64,000 nt of DNA from Mesorhizobium huakuii (GCF_014189455.1 NZ_CP050296.1:992001-1056000), one strand, 5' to 3'; positions 24,345 to 33,158 are shown, counted from the first letter of the stretch. Translations and numbers: made by a program. The notes: a model not told the origin generated them from the sequence alone.

Positions 24345-24469
24345 CGGCAACACCCTCCTGGCCGTTCACACTTCCTATATAGGCAAAATCACCAGCCGAA
24401 CAAAGGTTCCCTGGCAAGGGTTCGCCTGCCCCGCGATTTGCATGCCTCACCTGAATATCGGCATACCCC

Positions 24470-25966
24470 TCAGTCGGTCTGGATCCAGACCGACTTGGTC
24501 TCGAGATACTCATGCAGATGTTCGATGCCGCCTTCGCGGCCATAGCCGGACATCTTCATGCCGCCGAACGGCACGGCGGGGTCGATGGCATGGTACATGT
24601 TGACCCAGACCGAGCCGGCCTTGATGCGGCGCGCGAGCTTGTGCGCGGTGCCGAGATGGGTGGTGAAGATGCCGGCGGCCAGCCCATAGGGCGTCGCATT
24701 GGCGCGCGCCACCGCTTCATCCAGCGTGTCGAAAGGCATGGCGGAAATGACCGGCCCGAAAATCTCCTCGCGCGCGATCGTCATCTTGTCCGACACGGCA
24801 CCGAAGACGGTCGGCGCGATGAAATTGCCGCCATCATAGAGCGCACCCGTCAGCCGCGAGCCGCCGGCGACCAGTTCCGCGCCCTCCTCGCTGCCGGCCT
24901 TGATGTAGCCCTCCACCTTGCCGGCCTGCCTGGCATTGATCAGCGGCCCGATTTCCGTCTCCGCCTCGATGCCGTGGCCGATGCGCAATTTGCCGGCGAA
25001 GTCTGCGACGCGGCGCACGAATTCGTCATGGATTTCGCGCGCCACGAACAGGCGCGAGCCGGCAATGCAGATCTGGCCCGAATGCACGAACACCGCCATC
25101 GCCGCGACCGGCACCGCCTTGTCGATGTCGGCATCGCGACAGACGATGATCGGCGACTTGCCGCCAAGCTCCAGCGAAACGCGCTTGAGGTTGGCCACGC
25201 CAGCCCGCGCGATCGCTTGCCCAGTCAGCGTCGAACCGGTGAAGACGATCTTGTTGACGTCGGGATGTTCGGCGAGCCGCGCGCCGGCCTCGGCTCCCGT
25301 GCCGGTGACGATGTTGACGACGCCATCGGGCACGCCGGCCTCCTGCATCAGCCGCGCGATCAAAAGCGGCGTCAGCGATGCATCCTCGGAAGGCTTCAGC
25401 ACGATGGTGCAGCCGGTGGCGAGCGCCGGCGCGACCTTCCAGATCGAGGCGGCGGTCGGCGCGTTCCAGGGAATGATCGCGCCGACGACACCGACCGGCT
25501 CGCGCCTTGTGAAGGAGACGATCTCGCCCGGAATGGAATTGTCGATCGCCTCGCCATGCAGCGCCGTCGCCATGCCGCCATAGAAGCGCAGCATGCCGAT
25601 AACACGGCGCCGGTTGGCCAGCGTGCGGGTGATCGGCAGACCCATGTCGAGCGTGTCGGAAACGCTGAGCTCTTCCCAATGAGTCTCGAACAGATCGGCG
25701 ATGCGCAACAGCACGCATTGCCGCTCATAGGGCGAGAATTTCGACCATGGGCCTTCGAAAGCCGCGCGCGCGGCTGTCACCGCAGCATCAACATCGGCGG
25801 CACCCCCGCGCGGCACTGTCGCCAGCACCTCGCCCGTCGCCGGGTTGAGCGCCTGCATCACCTCACCGGACTGCGCCGCGACCCACTTGCCGCCGATGAA
25901 CATCGGCCGGAATTCGCCGTGGTAAAGCGTCATGGCCTTCGCCCTCGGGTCGAAATTCAGCGTCAT
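24470..25966 (-). CDS. NAD(P)-dependent aldehyde dehydrogenase (betaine-aldehyde type)
   Basis: 498 residues, ALDH superfamily, with Glu266 (SLELGGKSP) and Cys300 (HSGQICIAGSR), FTGSTLTGQ and IIPWNAP. ATG at 25966 is preceded by GAGGAGG; in-frame sequence further upstream is not family-like. It is divergent from the trimethylamine-dehydrogenase-like gene, and the palindrome at 26106-26147 lies in the shared promoter region, so the two may be co-regulated. A role in oxidising an aldehyde released by demethylation or chain cleavage is inference. Confidence 0.92.
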   Translation of the reverse strand: MTLNFDPRAKAMTLYHGEFRPMFIGGKWVAAQSGEVMQALNPATGEVLATVPRGGAADVDAAVTAARAAFEGPWSKFSPYERQCVLLRIADLFETHWEELSVSDTLDMGLPITRTLANRRRVIGMLRFYGGMATALHGEAIDNSIPGEIVSFTRREPVGVVGAIIPWNAPTAASIWKVAPALATGCTIVLKPSEDASLTPLLIARLMQEAGVPDGVVNIVTGTGAEAGARLAEHPDVNKIVFTGSTLTGQAIARAGVANLKRVSLELGGKSPIIVCRDADIDKAVPVAAMAVFVHSGQICIAGSRLFVAREIHDEFVRRVADFAGKLRIGHGIEAETEIGPLINARQAGKVEGYIKAGSEEGAELVAGGSRLTGALYDGGNFIAPTVFGAVSDKMTIAREEIFGPVISAMPFDTLDEAVARANATPYGLAAGIFTTHLGTAHKLARRIKAGSVWVNMYHAIDPAVPFGGMKMSGYGREGGIEHLHEYLETKSVWIQTD

Positions 25967-26105
25967 CGCGTCCTCCTCACGAATTCCGTGGCGACTATTA
26001 CTCCTGCCAACGACGACCTCAAACAAGGAAAGCTAATCGGACTGTGCAGTGCGCGCGCCGCCTGAACCACGCCAACGCTTTGGGCCATTGCGTTCTGCAA
26101 TGTCT

Positions 26106-26147
26106 GCGAATATGCTTGTTGTACGATCGTTCAACAAGCATATTCGC
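26106..26147. promoter_or_regulatory. 42-base palindromic operator candidate, copy 1
   Basis: Perfect 16-base arms (GCGAATATGCTTGTTG and its inverse) around the centre TACGATCGTT, itself palindromic but for its end bases. It ends 9 bases before the ATG of the trimethylamine-dehydrogenase-like gene. The core CTTGTTG-N10-CAACAAG recurs at 41406-41451 before another gene with identical spacing. TetR-family dimers typically bind such sites. Confidence 0.8.
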
Positions 26148-26156
26148 GAAGCCCCG

Positions 26157-28259
26157 ATGACCTGCAATCCCCGCTACGAAATCCTGTTCGATCCGATGCG
26201 CATCGGTCCGGTCACCGCGCCGAACCGCTTCTACCAGGTGCCGCATGCCAGCGGCATGACCAACGCGCTTCCGCGTGTGCGTGCGGCCTTTCGCGAAGCC
26301 AAGGCCGAGGGCGGGTGGGGCGTGATCTGCACCGGCGCCTGTTCGATCGACCCGAGCTCCGACGACTCACCGCTGCCTTTCGCCACGCTGTGGGACGACA
26401 ACGATATCCGCGCCCATGCGCTGATGACGGAGGCCGTGCATCGTCATGGCTCGCTTGCCGGCGTGGAACTGTGGCATGGCGGCGCATCCGTGATGAACCG
26501 GGCGAGCCGGCTGCCGCCGCTGTCGCCGTCGGGAATTCCATGGATGGCCACGCATGTCGGCTTCATGGGCAATATGCGGCCGAAGACGATGGACAAGGCC
26601 GACATACGCGAGGTGCTGCGCTGCCAGGCCGAGGCGGCGCGCAAGGCGCGCACGGCCGGCTTCGACGTTGTCTATGTCTATGCCGGCATGGGCTATCTCG
26701 GCTACGAGTTCCTGCTGCCCGAATACAATCACCGCAGCGATGAATATGGCGGATCCATCGAAAACCGGGTGCGCTTCGTGCGCGAGATGATCGAGGTTAC
26801 CAAGGAGGCCGTCGGCAAGGATTGCGGCGTCGCGCTGCGCGTCAGCCTCGAGGAACTGCGCGGCCGGCCCGGCCGCAACCAGCCTTCCGAAGCGCACGAG
26901 CTGATCGAACTCTTGGCCGACCTGCCCGACCTGTTCGACGTCAAGATGGATTCCAGCCCGACGGACTGTTCGGCGTCGCGCTTCACCGGCGAAGGCAGCC
27001 ACGAACCGGTGATCGATTTTGTCAAATCGCTGACCAAGAAGCCGGTGGTCGGCGTCGGCCGCTTCACCTCGCCCGACACCATGGTGTCGCAGATCAAGCG
27101 CGGCGTGCTCGACTTCATCGGCGGCGCGCGGCCCTCGATCGCCGACCCCTTCCTGCCGGCCAAGATCCGCGAGGGCCGCGAGGCCGAGATCCGCGAATGC
27201 ATCGGCTGCAACATCTGCATTTCGAGCTGGCATGACGGCGTGCCGGTGCGCTGCACGCAGAACCCGACCGCCGGCGAGGAATGGCGGCGCGGCTGGCATC
27301 CCGAGCGTGTCGAGCGCGCCGACAGACCGGAACGCATCCTGATCGTCGGCGGCGGACCGGCCGGGCTCGAATGCGCGCTCACCCTTGGCCGTCGCGGCCA
27401 TGAGGTGACGCTTGCCGACGCCAGCCGCAGCTTCGGCGGCCGGCTGACCTTCGAGAAGACGCTGCCCGGCCTGTCGGCCTGGAACCGCGTCGTCGATTAC
27501 AGGCTCGGGCGTCTCGGCGAGATGAGCAATGTCTCGCTCTATCCTGAGAGTGCGCTGGGCGTGGACGAGATCATCGATCTCGCGCCCGATCGCGTGGTGC
27601 TGGCGACCGGCGCGCGCTGGACCAACATGCTCTATTCCTCGCTCGAGATTCCGGTCGGCCGGCTCGACCATCCCGGCGTGTTCACCCCCGACGACATTGC
27701 CGCCGGCCGGGTCCCGCAAGGACCGACCTTGGTCTTCGATTTCGACAATTATTACATGGGCGGCGTCCTCACCGAACATCTCGCCGCACAGGGCATTCCG
27801 GTCCGTTACGTCACCCCCGCCGGCCAGGCGTCGGCATGGACGATCATGACCAACGAGCTGCCGCTGGTGCATCGCGCGCTGGCGCGCCGCAAAGTGTCGG
27901 TGACGACGCTGCATCTCCTGAAAGCCTTCGACGGCGAGACGGCAACACTGGCGCATCTGTTCACCGGCGAGGAGAGCCGCATTGCCTGCCGATCGGTGCT
28001 GATCGTCGGGCTGCGCTTGCCGCGCAACGAGCTGTTCGAGGCGCTGATGGAACGCGCCAACGATCTTGCGACCGCCGGCATCCGCAGCGTCGACCGCATC
28101 GGCGACACGCTGGCCCCAGGCGCCATCGCCCACGCCGTGCACAGCGGCCACAAGCTCGCGCGCGAAATCGGCACGAAAGTTCGCTGGCAGCCCTTCCGCC
28201 GCGACACGCCGATCGTCGACGCGGTGGTGGATTTCGACATGCAAACGGCTGCTGAATAG
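26157..28259 (+). CDS. Trimethylamine dehydrogenase-like flavo/iron-sulfur oxidoreductase
   Basis: 700 residues. An N-terminal Old-Yellow-Enzyme FMN barrel (LFDPMRIGPVTAPNRFYQVPHASGM) is followed by a [4Fe-4S] motif Cys348, Cys351, Cys354, Cys366 (CIGCNICISSWHDGVPVRCTQNP) and a C-terminal FAD/NAD-like domain (ILIVGGGPAGLECA). This is the trimethylamine/dimethylamine dehydrogenase layout, also used by N-methylproline (stachydrine) demethylases. It should remove N-methyl groups oxidatively. ATG at 26157 is 9 bases after a long palindrome, without a clear ribosome-binding site. The MttB homologue follows after 67 bases. Confidence 0.93.
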   Translation: MTCNPRYEILFDPMRIGPVTAPNRFYQVPHASGMTNALPRVRAAFREAKAEGGWGVICTGACSIDPSSDDSPLPFATLWDDNDIRAHALMTEAVHRHGSLAGVELWHGGASVMNRASRLPPLSPSGIPWMATHVGFMGNMRPKTMDKADIREVLRCQAEAARKARTAGFDVVYVYAGMGYLGYEFLLPEYNHRSDEYGGSIENRVRFVREMIEVTKEAVGKDCGVALRVSLEELRGRPGRNQPSEAHELIELLADLPDLFDVKMDSSPTDCSASRFTGEGSHEPVIDFVKSLTKKPVVGVGRFTSPDTMVSQIKRGVLDFIGGARPSIADPFLPAKIREGREAEIRECIGCNICISSWHDGVPVRCTQNPTAGEEWRRGWHPERVERADRPERILIVGGGPAGLECALTLGRRGHEVTLADASRSFGGRLTFEKTLPGLSAWNRVVDYRLGRLGEMSNVSLYPESALGVDEIIDLAPDRVVLATGARWTNMLYSSLEIPVGRLDHPGVFTPDDIAAGRVPQGPTLVFDFDNYYMGGVLTEHLAAQGIPVRYVTPAGQASAWTIMTNELPLVHRALARRKVSVTTLHLLKAFDGETATLAHLFTGEESRIACRSVLIVGLRLPRNELFEALMERANDLATAGIRSVDRIGDTLAPGAIAHAVHSGHKLAREIGTKVRWQPFRRDTPIVDAVVDFDMQTAAE

Positions 28260-28260
28260 G

Positions 28261-28315
28261 AGCAATTCCAGGAAAAGTGTGAAGCGGTTTTCCGTTCGGA
28301 ATTGCGTCAAACAAG
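28261..28315. repeat. Short intergenic repeat supplying the ribosome-binding site of the next gene
   Basis: AGCAATTCC (28261-28269) and GGAATTGC (28298-28305) form the element ends, followed by GTCAAACAAGGAG. The homologous elements end CAAAACAAAGAG; here the change to AAGGAG makes a Shine-Dalgarno sequence 10 bases before the MttB-like ATG. Confidence 0.75.
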
Positions 28316-28326
28316 GAGTGGAAGCC

Positions 28327-29865
28327 ATGGAACGCACTGCCGCACGTCGCAGACCCGGCCGCCCGCAGCGCGAGATCGGCGGCATCGAGCAGCGGCCATG
28401 GAAGCAGCTGACGCGGCCCTATCAGCCGATCGAGATCCTGTCGGCCGACCAGGTCCAGACGATCCACGAAATGGGCCTGACCATCCTCGAGGAAATCGGC
28501 ATGCGCGTGCTGCAGCCGCGGGCGCGCCAGCTCTATCGCGCCGCCGGCTGCGATGTCGACGAAGGCGAGATGCGCGTGCGCTTCGACCGCGCCATGGTCA
28601 TGGAGCGCGTCGCCATGGCGCCATCATCCTTCGAGCTGCGCGCCCGCAACCCGGCCAAGAACGTCAAGGTCGGCGGGCGGCACTGCATCCTGTCATCGGT
28701 CGGTGGGCCGGCCTATGTCATGGACAATGATCGCGGCCGCCGTCCCGGGACCTATGCCGAGATGTGCGACTATCTGAAACTCATCCAGTCGTTCAACGTG
28801 CTGCATCAGGAAGGCGGCGGCCCGTTCGAGCCGCTCGACCTGCACCAGAACACCCGCCATCTCGACCTCTACTATGCCGAGATCACTTTGCTCGACAAGA
28901 ACTGGCAGCCGCAAACCCTCGGTCAGGGCCGCGCCATCGACGCGCTGGAGATGGTTGCGATTTCGCTCGGCACGACGCGCGAAAACCTTGCCCGGGAGAT
29001 GCCTGTCTTCACCGGCATCATCAACACCAATTCGCCGCTGCAGCTCGATGAGCCGATGGCTGAAGGGCTGATCGCGCTGGCCGAGCATGGCCAGGTCAAT
29101 GTCATCACGCCGTTCACGCTGGCTGGCGCGATGAGCCCGGTGACGCTTGCCGGCGCGCTGTCGCAGCAGCACGCCGAGGCGCTGGCCGGCATCGTGCTGA
29201 CGCAGATCGTGCGTCCCGGCGTGCCGGTGATGTATGGCGGCTTCACCTCCAATGTCGACATGAAGACCGGCGCGCCGGCCTTCGGCACGCCCGAATACAC
29301 GCAGGCCGCGCAGATCACCGGCCAGCTCTGCCGGCTGATCGGCGTGCCGTTCCGTTCCAGCAACGTCACCGCCGCCAATTCGGTCGACGCGCAGGCCGCC
29401 TATGAGAGCGCCATGTCGCTGTGGGGCTGTCTGATGGGCGGCGCCAACCTGGTGCTGCACGCCGCCGGCTGGCTCGGCGGTGGGCTCACCGCATCATTCG
29501 AGAAACTGGTCATCGACGCCGAGATGCTGCAGATGATGTCGGCCTATTTCGACCCGCCCGTGGTCGACATCGACACGCTGGCATTGGAAGCGGTGCGCGA
29601 GGTCGGACCGGCCGGGCATTTCTTCGGCGCCGCGCACACCATGCAGCGCTACGAGCGCGCCTTCTATTCGCCGCTGGTGTCCAATTGGGACAATTACGAC
29701 ACCTGGATCGAACGCGGCCAGGTCACGGCGCGCGAGCGCGCCAATGTCGTGTGGAAGCGCATGGTCGCCGAATACGAACAGCCGCCGATCGATCCCGGCA
29801 TAGACGAGGCGCTGCGCGACTATATGGAGCGTCGCAAGCGCGAAGGTGGTTGCCCGCTGAATTGA
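28327..29865 (+). CDS. Trimethylamine methyltransferase MttB-superfamily protein (non-pyrrolysine)
   Basis: 512 residues along the whole MttB fold (HEMGLTILEEIGMRVLQPRAR, FTGIINTNSPLQLDEPMAEGL, VMYGGFTSNVDMKTGAPAFGTPE). It is read through without an amber codon, so it belongs to the group lacking pyrrolysine. Characterised relatives in anaerobes (MtgB, MtpB, MtcB) demethylate glycine betaine, proline betaine or carnitine onto a corrinoid protein. No corrinoid protein or methylcobalamin:THF methyltransferase is visible in the window. Here it follows a trimethylamine-dehydrogenase-like gene, so the substrate is probably a quaternary amine; the mechanism in this aerobe-type setting is unclear. 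Confidence 0.9.
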   Translation: MERTAARRRPGRPQREIGGIEQRPWKQLTRPYQPIEILSADQVQTIHEMGLTILEEIGMRVLQPRARQLYRAAGCDVDEGEMRVRFDRAMVMERVAMAPSSFELRARNPAKNVKVGGRHCILSSVGGPAYVMDNDRGRRPGTYAEMCDYLKLIQSFNVLHQEGGGPFEPLDLHQNTRHLDLYYAEITLLDKNWQPQTLGQGRAIDALEMVAISLGTTRENLAREMPVFTGIINTNSPLQLDEPMAEGLIALAEHGQVNVITPFTLAGAMSPVTLAGALSQQHAEALAGIVLTQIVRPGVPVMYGGFTSNVDMKTGAPAFGTPEYTQAAQITGQLCRLIGVPFRSSNVTAANSVDAQAAYESAMSLWGCLMGGANLVLHAAGWLGGGLTASFEKLVIDAEMLQMMSAYFDPPVVDIDTLALEAVREVGPAGHFFGAAHTMQRYERAFYSPLVSNWDNYDTWIERGQVTARERANVVWKRMVAEYEQPPIDPGIDEALRDYMERRKREGGCPLN

Positions 29866-29945
29866 GGGGCAACCGTCGAGGAGAAATCGAGCAGGACAGG
29901 CCGGGGCGGGCCCCTGGAAAAATGTCCTGGCCTCGTCGCCAGGCG

Positions 29946-30569
29946 CTATGTGCCTGATCGCTCGGCGGCCGCCGCGTCATCCGACATCGCAATGCGCATT
30001 CCGGGCCTGACGATGGCGGGATCATAGCTCTTGCGGGCGAACACTTCCCGCACCAGCGGCGCGAAGAAATCCAGCGGCCTGGTCGGATAGTCCGGATCGA
30101 AGCTCGACTGGTCCCATTTCTCGCAGAACTCGGCGCAGTCGTCGAAATAGGCGCTGTTCCTGAAGGCGTCCCGCTTGTGCGGGTTCGCACCGACATGCTC
30201 GCCATAGTAGATCAGCTGGAAATCGCCATGCTTTTCCACCACCCAGGCGCATTGCTCGCGCACGAAGGGACGCAAGATGGCGGCTGCGTATTCGTCGTGA
30301 TTGTAGGGCGCGTAGATGTCGCCGATGTCATGCAGCAACGCCGACACCACCCAGTCGATATCCGCACCGGCATTCCAGGCGCGCGTGGCGGCCTGCAGCG
30401 AATGGCCGAGCCGCGTCACCTTGTAGCCCGACAGCGATTTGTCGAGTTCGACCATCGCCGCCAGCAGCCGGTCGGCCGTGCCGGCGGCGTATTCGGTCTC
30501 ATGCTCGGTCAGGAAGGCATAGTCCTCGCGGTCGCCATCCCTCATCTGGGTGAACTTCACGGTCTCCAT
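29946..30569 (-). CDS. HD-domain protein, possible PhnZ/TmpB-like diiron oxygenase
   Basis: 207 residues. Histidines His56 (RLGHSLQAA), His80-Asp81 (LLHDIGD), His91 (YNHDEYAA) and His114 (VEKHGDF) give spacings like those of PhnZ-type mixed-valent diiron oxygenases (24 residues from first His to HD; 23 between the last two). It could equally be an ordinary HD phosphohydrolase. TmpB, a relative, releases glycine betaine from a phosphonate, which would fit the betaine theme nearby. It is the last gene of a likely operon: amidohydrolase, Rieske protein, HD protein. Confidence 0.8.
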   Translation of the reverse strand: METVKFTQMRDGDREDYAFLTEHETEYAAGTADRLLAAMVELDKSLSGYKVTRLGHSLQAATRAWNAGADIDWVVSALLHDIGDIYAPYNHDEYAAAILRPFVREQCAWVVEKHGDFQLIYYGEHVGANPHKRDAFRNSAYFDDCAEFCEKWDQSSFDPDYPTRPLDFFAPLVREVFARKSYDPAIVRPGMRIAMSDDAAAAERSGT

Positions 30570-30602
30570 TGTCGAAACTCCAAAATTTGCGGCACGCAGC
30601 GG

Positions 30603-30981
30603 TCAGCGGCGCATTTCGAGATAGATGTCGTCGCCGTCGACATGAACGGGAAAGGTGCGCGCCCTGAGCTTCTCGTCGACAAGGCATTTGCCGGAGCGGA
30701 TGTCGAACTCCCATCCGTGCCAGGCGCAGCGAATGAGCTCTCCGGCGCGCTCATAGACGAATTCCGCCTTGTCCGTTTGCCTGGTGGTGCCGGAGACCGG
30801 CCCCTCGCAGAGCTGGCCTGCCCGGTGCGGGCAGATGTTGAGCAGCGCGGCATAGCCATCCTCGAGCTGGAATATGCCGACGCGGATGCGACCGATGGTG
30901 ACGATCCTCGGCTTGCCGACAGCGACCTCGGCGGCCTTGCAGGCAAAGGTCAGCGCCGGAGCCGGTTGCGGCGGCGCTCAT
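30603..30981 (-). CDS. Rieske [2Fe-2S] protein, start disrupted (apparent frameshift)
   Basis: The frame from about 30953 to 30603 encodes a complete Rieske domain: IVTIGRIRVGIFQLEDGYAA, then CPHRAGQLCEGP and CAWHGWEFD (C-x-H and C-x2-H ligands). That frame has no ATG, GTG or TTG before the domain. The expected start is the ATG at 30981, which overlaps the amidohydrolase stop (TGATG) but lies in another frame: a surplus base between about 30980 and 30950 would restore MSAAATGSGA-LTFACKAAEV. It is either a real frameshift or a sequence error. It could feed electrons to the HD-domain protein encoded 33 bases downstream; that is speculation. Confidence 0.75.
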
Positions 30982-32084
30982 CAGGCGACCCTCGCGGCGG
31001 CGGCCGGAGCCTCGATGCGCTTGTAGACCTCCAGCGCATTCAGCCCCATCACCTTGTCGCGCCAGGCCGGTGGGATGTGCAGGTTGGTCGGCGCGTCAAA
31101 GTCCCAGTGCGGATAGTCGGAGGCGAACAGCAGCGTGTTCTGGCCGTCCATGTGCTCCAGCGTCTCCCACAGATGCCTCACGTTCTGGGGCTGCTCCAAC
31201 GGCTGGGTGCTGAAGCGGATGTTGCGGCGGCAATATTCCGACGGCAGCATCTTCAGCCACGGCGTCTCCTTGCGCAGCGCCTTGAAATTGGCATCGAGCC
31301 GCCACATCAGCGAAGGCACCCACGACACGCCGCACTCGATGACGACGAAATAGAGGTCGGGATATTTCTCGAACACGCCGTTGGAGATCATGCTGACCAC
31401 ATGGGTCATCGCCGGCTGGGCGAGCAAAGCGTGCGTTTCCCAGTAATAGGTCGTCGGGCCGCTGGCGATGGCGTTGTGGTTGACGCCGCCCTGGCCGCCG
31501 AAATGGATGGCGAAGGGCAGCCCGACCTCGGCGCAGGCTTCGTAGATCGGATGGTAGAACGGATCGCCATAGGGGCGCTGTGAGCCGTGGCTGGCCAGGA
31601 CCTGGACGATGTCCTTGTGGCCGCCGAGACGCCGGATCTCGGCCGCGGCGCCATGCGGGTCGGTCGGCGAAATGATGATCGATCCCTTGAAGCGGCTGTC
31701 CTTGGGCAGCCACCAGTCGATCATGTAATCATTGTAGGCTTTCACCAGTGCGTTGGCATAGTGATAGTTGGCCAGGGTCGAGGCTTCCAAAGGCTCATCG
31801 GCGGTGAGGATCGCCACATCGATGTCATAGAGATCGAGGTGCTTCTCCTTCATGATCAGGTAATTGTCGTCCTCGGTCTCCGGCCGGATGTCGTGCCGCG
31901 AGAACCCCTCGGGATGCAGCCATGGACGGTGGCCGTGTGGGAAGCTCCCCCTCGGCCCGGGCTTCTCGCCGCGCACCAGGAAATCGCGCCAGTAGGGTTC
32001 GAGATAGGGCAGCAGCACCTCGGCGCTGGACCAGTAATTGTGAACGTCGGTGTCGACGATGAACATGGATGTCTTGCCTGCCAT
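30981..32084 (-). CDS. Amidohydrolase 2 family protein (ACMSD-like)
   Basis: 367 residues, metal-dependent TIM-barrel hydrolase/decarboxylase: DTDVHNYW carries the D-x-H form of the first metal motif; AIHFGGQGG, VVIECGVSW and LLFASDYPHWDFD supply later metal and catalytic residues. Such enzymes decarboxylate or hydrolyse cyclic or amide compounds. ATG 32084 is used; ATG 32066 (MFIVDTDVH) is equally possible and neither has a strong ribosome-binding site. It is divergent from a LysR gene with a LysR-type palindrome between them. Two in-frame stops (TGATGA) end it at the Rieske gene. Confidence 0.9.
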   Translation of the reverse strand: MAGKTSMFIVDTDVHNYWSSAEVLLPYLEPYWRDFLVRGEKPGPRGSFPHGHRPWLHPEGFSRHDIRPETEDDNYLIMKEKHLDLYDIDVAILTADEPLEASTLANYHYANALVKAYNDYMIDWWLPKDSRFKGSIIISPTDPHGAAAEIRRLGGHKDIVQVLASHGSQRPYGDPFYHPIYEACAEVGLPFAIHFGGQGGVNHNAIASGPTTYYWETHALLAQPAMTHVVSMISNGVFEKYPDLYFVVIECGVSWVPSLMWRLDANFKALRKETPWLKMLPSEYCRRNIRFSTQPLEQPQNVRHLWETLEHMDGQNTLLFASDYPHWDFDAPTNLHIPPAWRDKVMGLNALEVYKRIEAPAAAARVA

Positions 32085-32156
32085 TGGGTCGGATGAGAGT
32101 TGCGGCAACCGTGCGCTTCCAAGGCAGGCCCGGCAACGCAGCCGGCGGCGGGATGT

Positions 32157-32175
32157 TAATCGAAGAATCCGATTA
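32157..32175. promoter_or_regulatory. LysR-type operator candidate
   Basis: TAATCG-N7-CGATTA, an interrupted palindrome containing ATC-N9-GAT (the T-N11-A pattern of LysR-type sites). It lies 57 bases upstream of the LysR gene and 72 bases upstream of the divergent amidohydrolase gene, the usual position for control of both. Confidence 0.6.
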
Positions 32176-32232
32176 CCCGTTGTCGGACCGGCCCGAAAAG
32201 CGTTAGCCATTGCAGGGAATTCCTGGCGCTGG

Positions 32233-33087
32233 ATGGCCGAGATGCAGATCGAACTCTTGGACACATTCCTGGACCTGATCGAAACCCGCAACTTCAACAG
32301 GACGGCGGAGCGCCTTGGCATCACCCAGTCGACCGTTTCGAGCCGCATCCGCACGCTCGAGTCACTGCTGGACAAGCAGCTCTTCATCCGCGGCAAGAGC
32401 GGAACGGAGCCGACCGTCGCCGGCTTGCGGTTCGAGGAGCATGCGCGCGCGGTCAGGCTGCGCTGGCTCGACGCCCGACGCGAAATCCAGGCGGTCGGCA
32501 AGTTCGACCGGCTGATCCGCATCGGCATCCAGTTCGAGCTCTACGAACGCGTGCTGGAAGGATGGCTGGAATGGGTGCGGGCGACGATGCCCAAACTGGC
32601 GATCTATGTCGAGATCGACTACTCCAACCAAATGATCCTCGATCTCACCACCGGGAGCCTCGATCTGGCGGTGCTCTATTCGCCGCAGCACCTGCCGGAC
32701 ATGCATTACGAGCAGATCGCCGAGGAGAATTTCGTCATGGTGTCGACACGCGGCCTTGCCTTCGGCGCGGTGACGCCGACCGACTATATCCGGGCCAACT
32801 ATTCGGCCTTCTTCAACCGCGCCCATAGGCAGATGCTGCCGGAGCTTGAAAGCAGCCCGGTCTCGATCGGAAATGGCGGCGCTGTCGCCTATCTCCTGCG
32901 AAGCCGGGGCGGGACCGCTTTCGTCACCGAGACGGTGGCGACCAGGTTGCGGCAGGAGGGCGTGGCGGAGTTCGTCGCCGACGCGCCGAAGATTTCACAT
33001 CCCATCTATTCGGCCGTTCATGTCAGGCACCATCATTCCCACACCCATATTCGCCTGCTCAAGGCGCTCAAGCAGATGACCGCATAG
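32233..33087 (+). CDS. LysR family transcriptional regulator
   Basis: 284 residues; N-terminal winged helix (LLDTFLDLIETRNFNRTAERLGITQSTVSSRIRTLESLLDKQLFIR) and a LysR effector domain with LDLTTGSLDLAVLYSPQHLP. ATG at 32233 or 32242. Divergent from the amidohydrolase-Rieske-HD operon with an ATC-N9-GAT palindrome between, so it probably controls that operon in response to its substrate. Confidence 0.92.
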   Translation: MAEMQIELLDTFLDLIETRNFNRTAERLGITQSTVSSRIRTLESLLDKQLFIRGKSGTEPTVAGLRFEEHARAVRLRWLDARREIQAVGKFDRLIRIGIQFELYERVLEGWLEWVRATMPKLAIYVEIDYSNQMILDLTTGSLDLAVLYSPQHLPDMHYEQIAEENFVMVSTRGLAFGAVTPTDYIRANYSAFFNRAHRQMLPELESSPVSIGNGGAVAYLLRSRGGTAFVTETVATRLRQEGVAEFVADAPKISHPIYSAVHVRHHHSHTHIRLLKALKQMTA

Positions 33088-33158
33088 GAGCTGCCCAAGA
33101 AGCAAGAAGGGCTGAGGCAGCCTTGCTCGGCAAGGTGCGAAGCAGCGCTGCCTCGCAT

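Noticed and set aside
26367-28385. Minus-strand frame of 672 codons opposite the trimethylamine-dehydrogenase-like gene
   Set aside because: Antisense shadow of a clearly recognised enzyme; composition typical of a shadow frame.
28327-29865. Pyrrolysine-containing trimethylamine methyltransferase
   Set aside because: The frame has no internal amber codon, so it is the non-pyrrolysine form.
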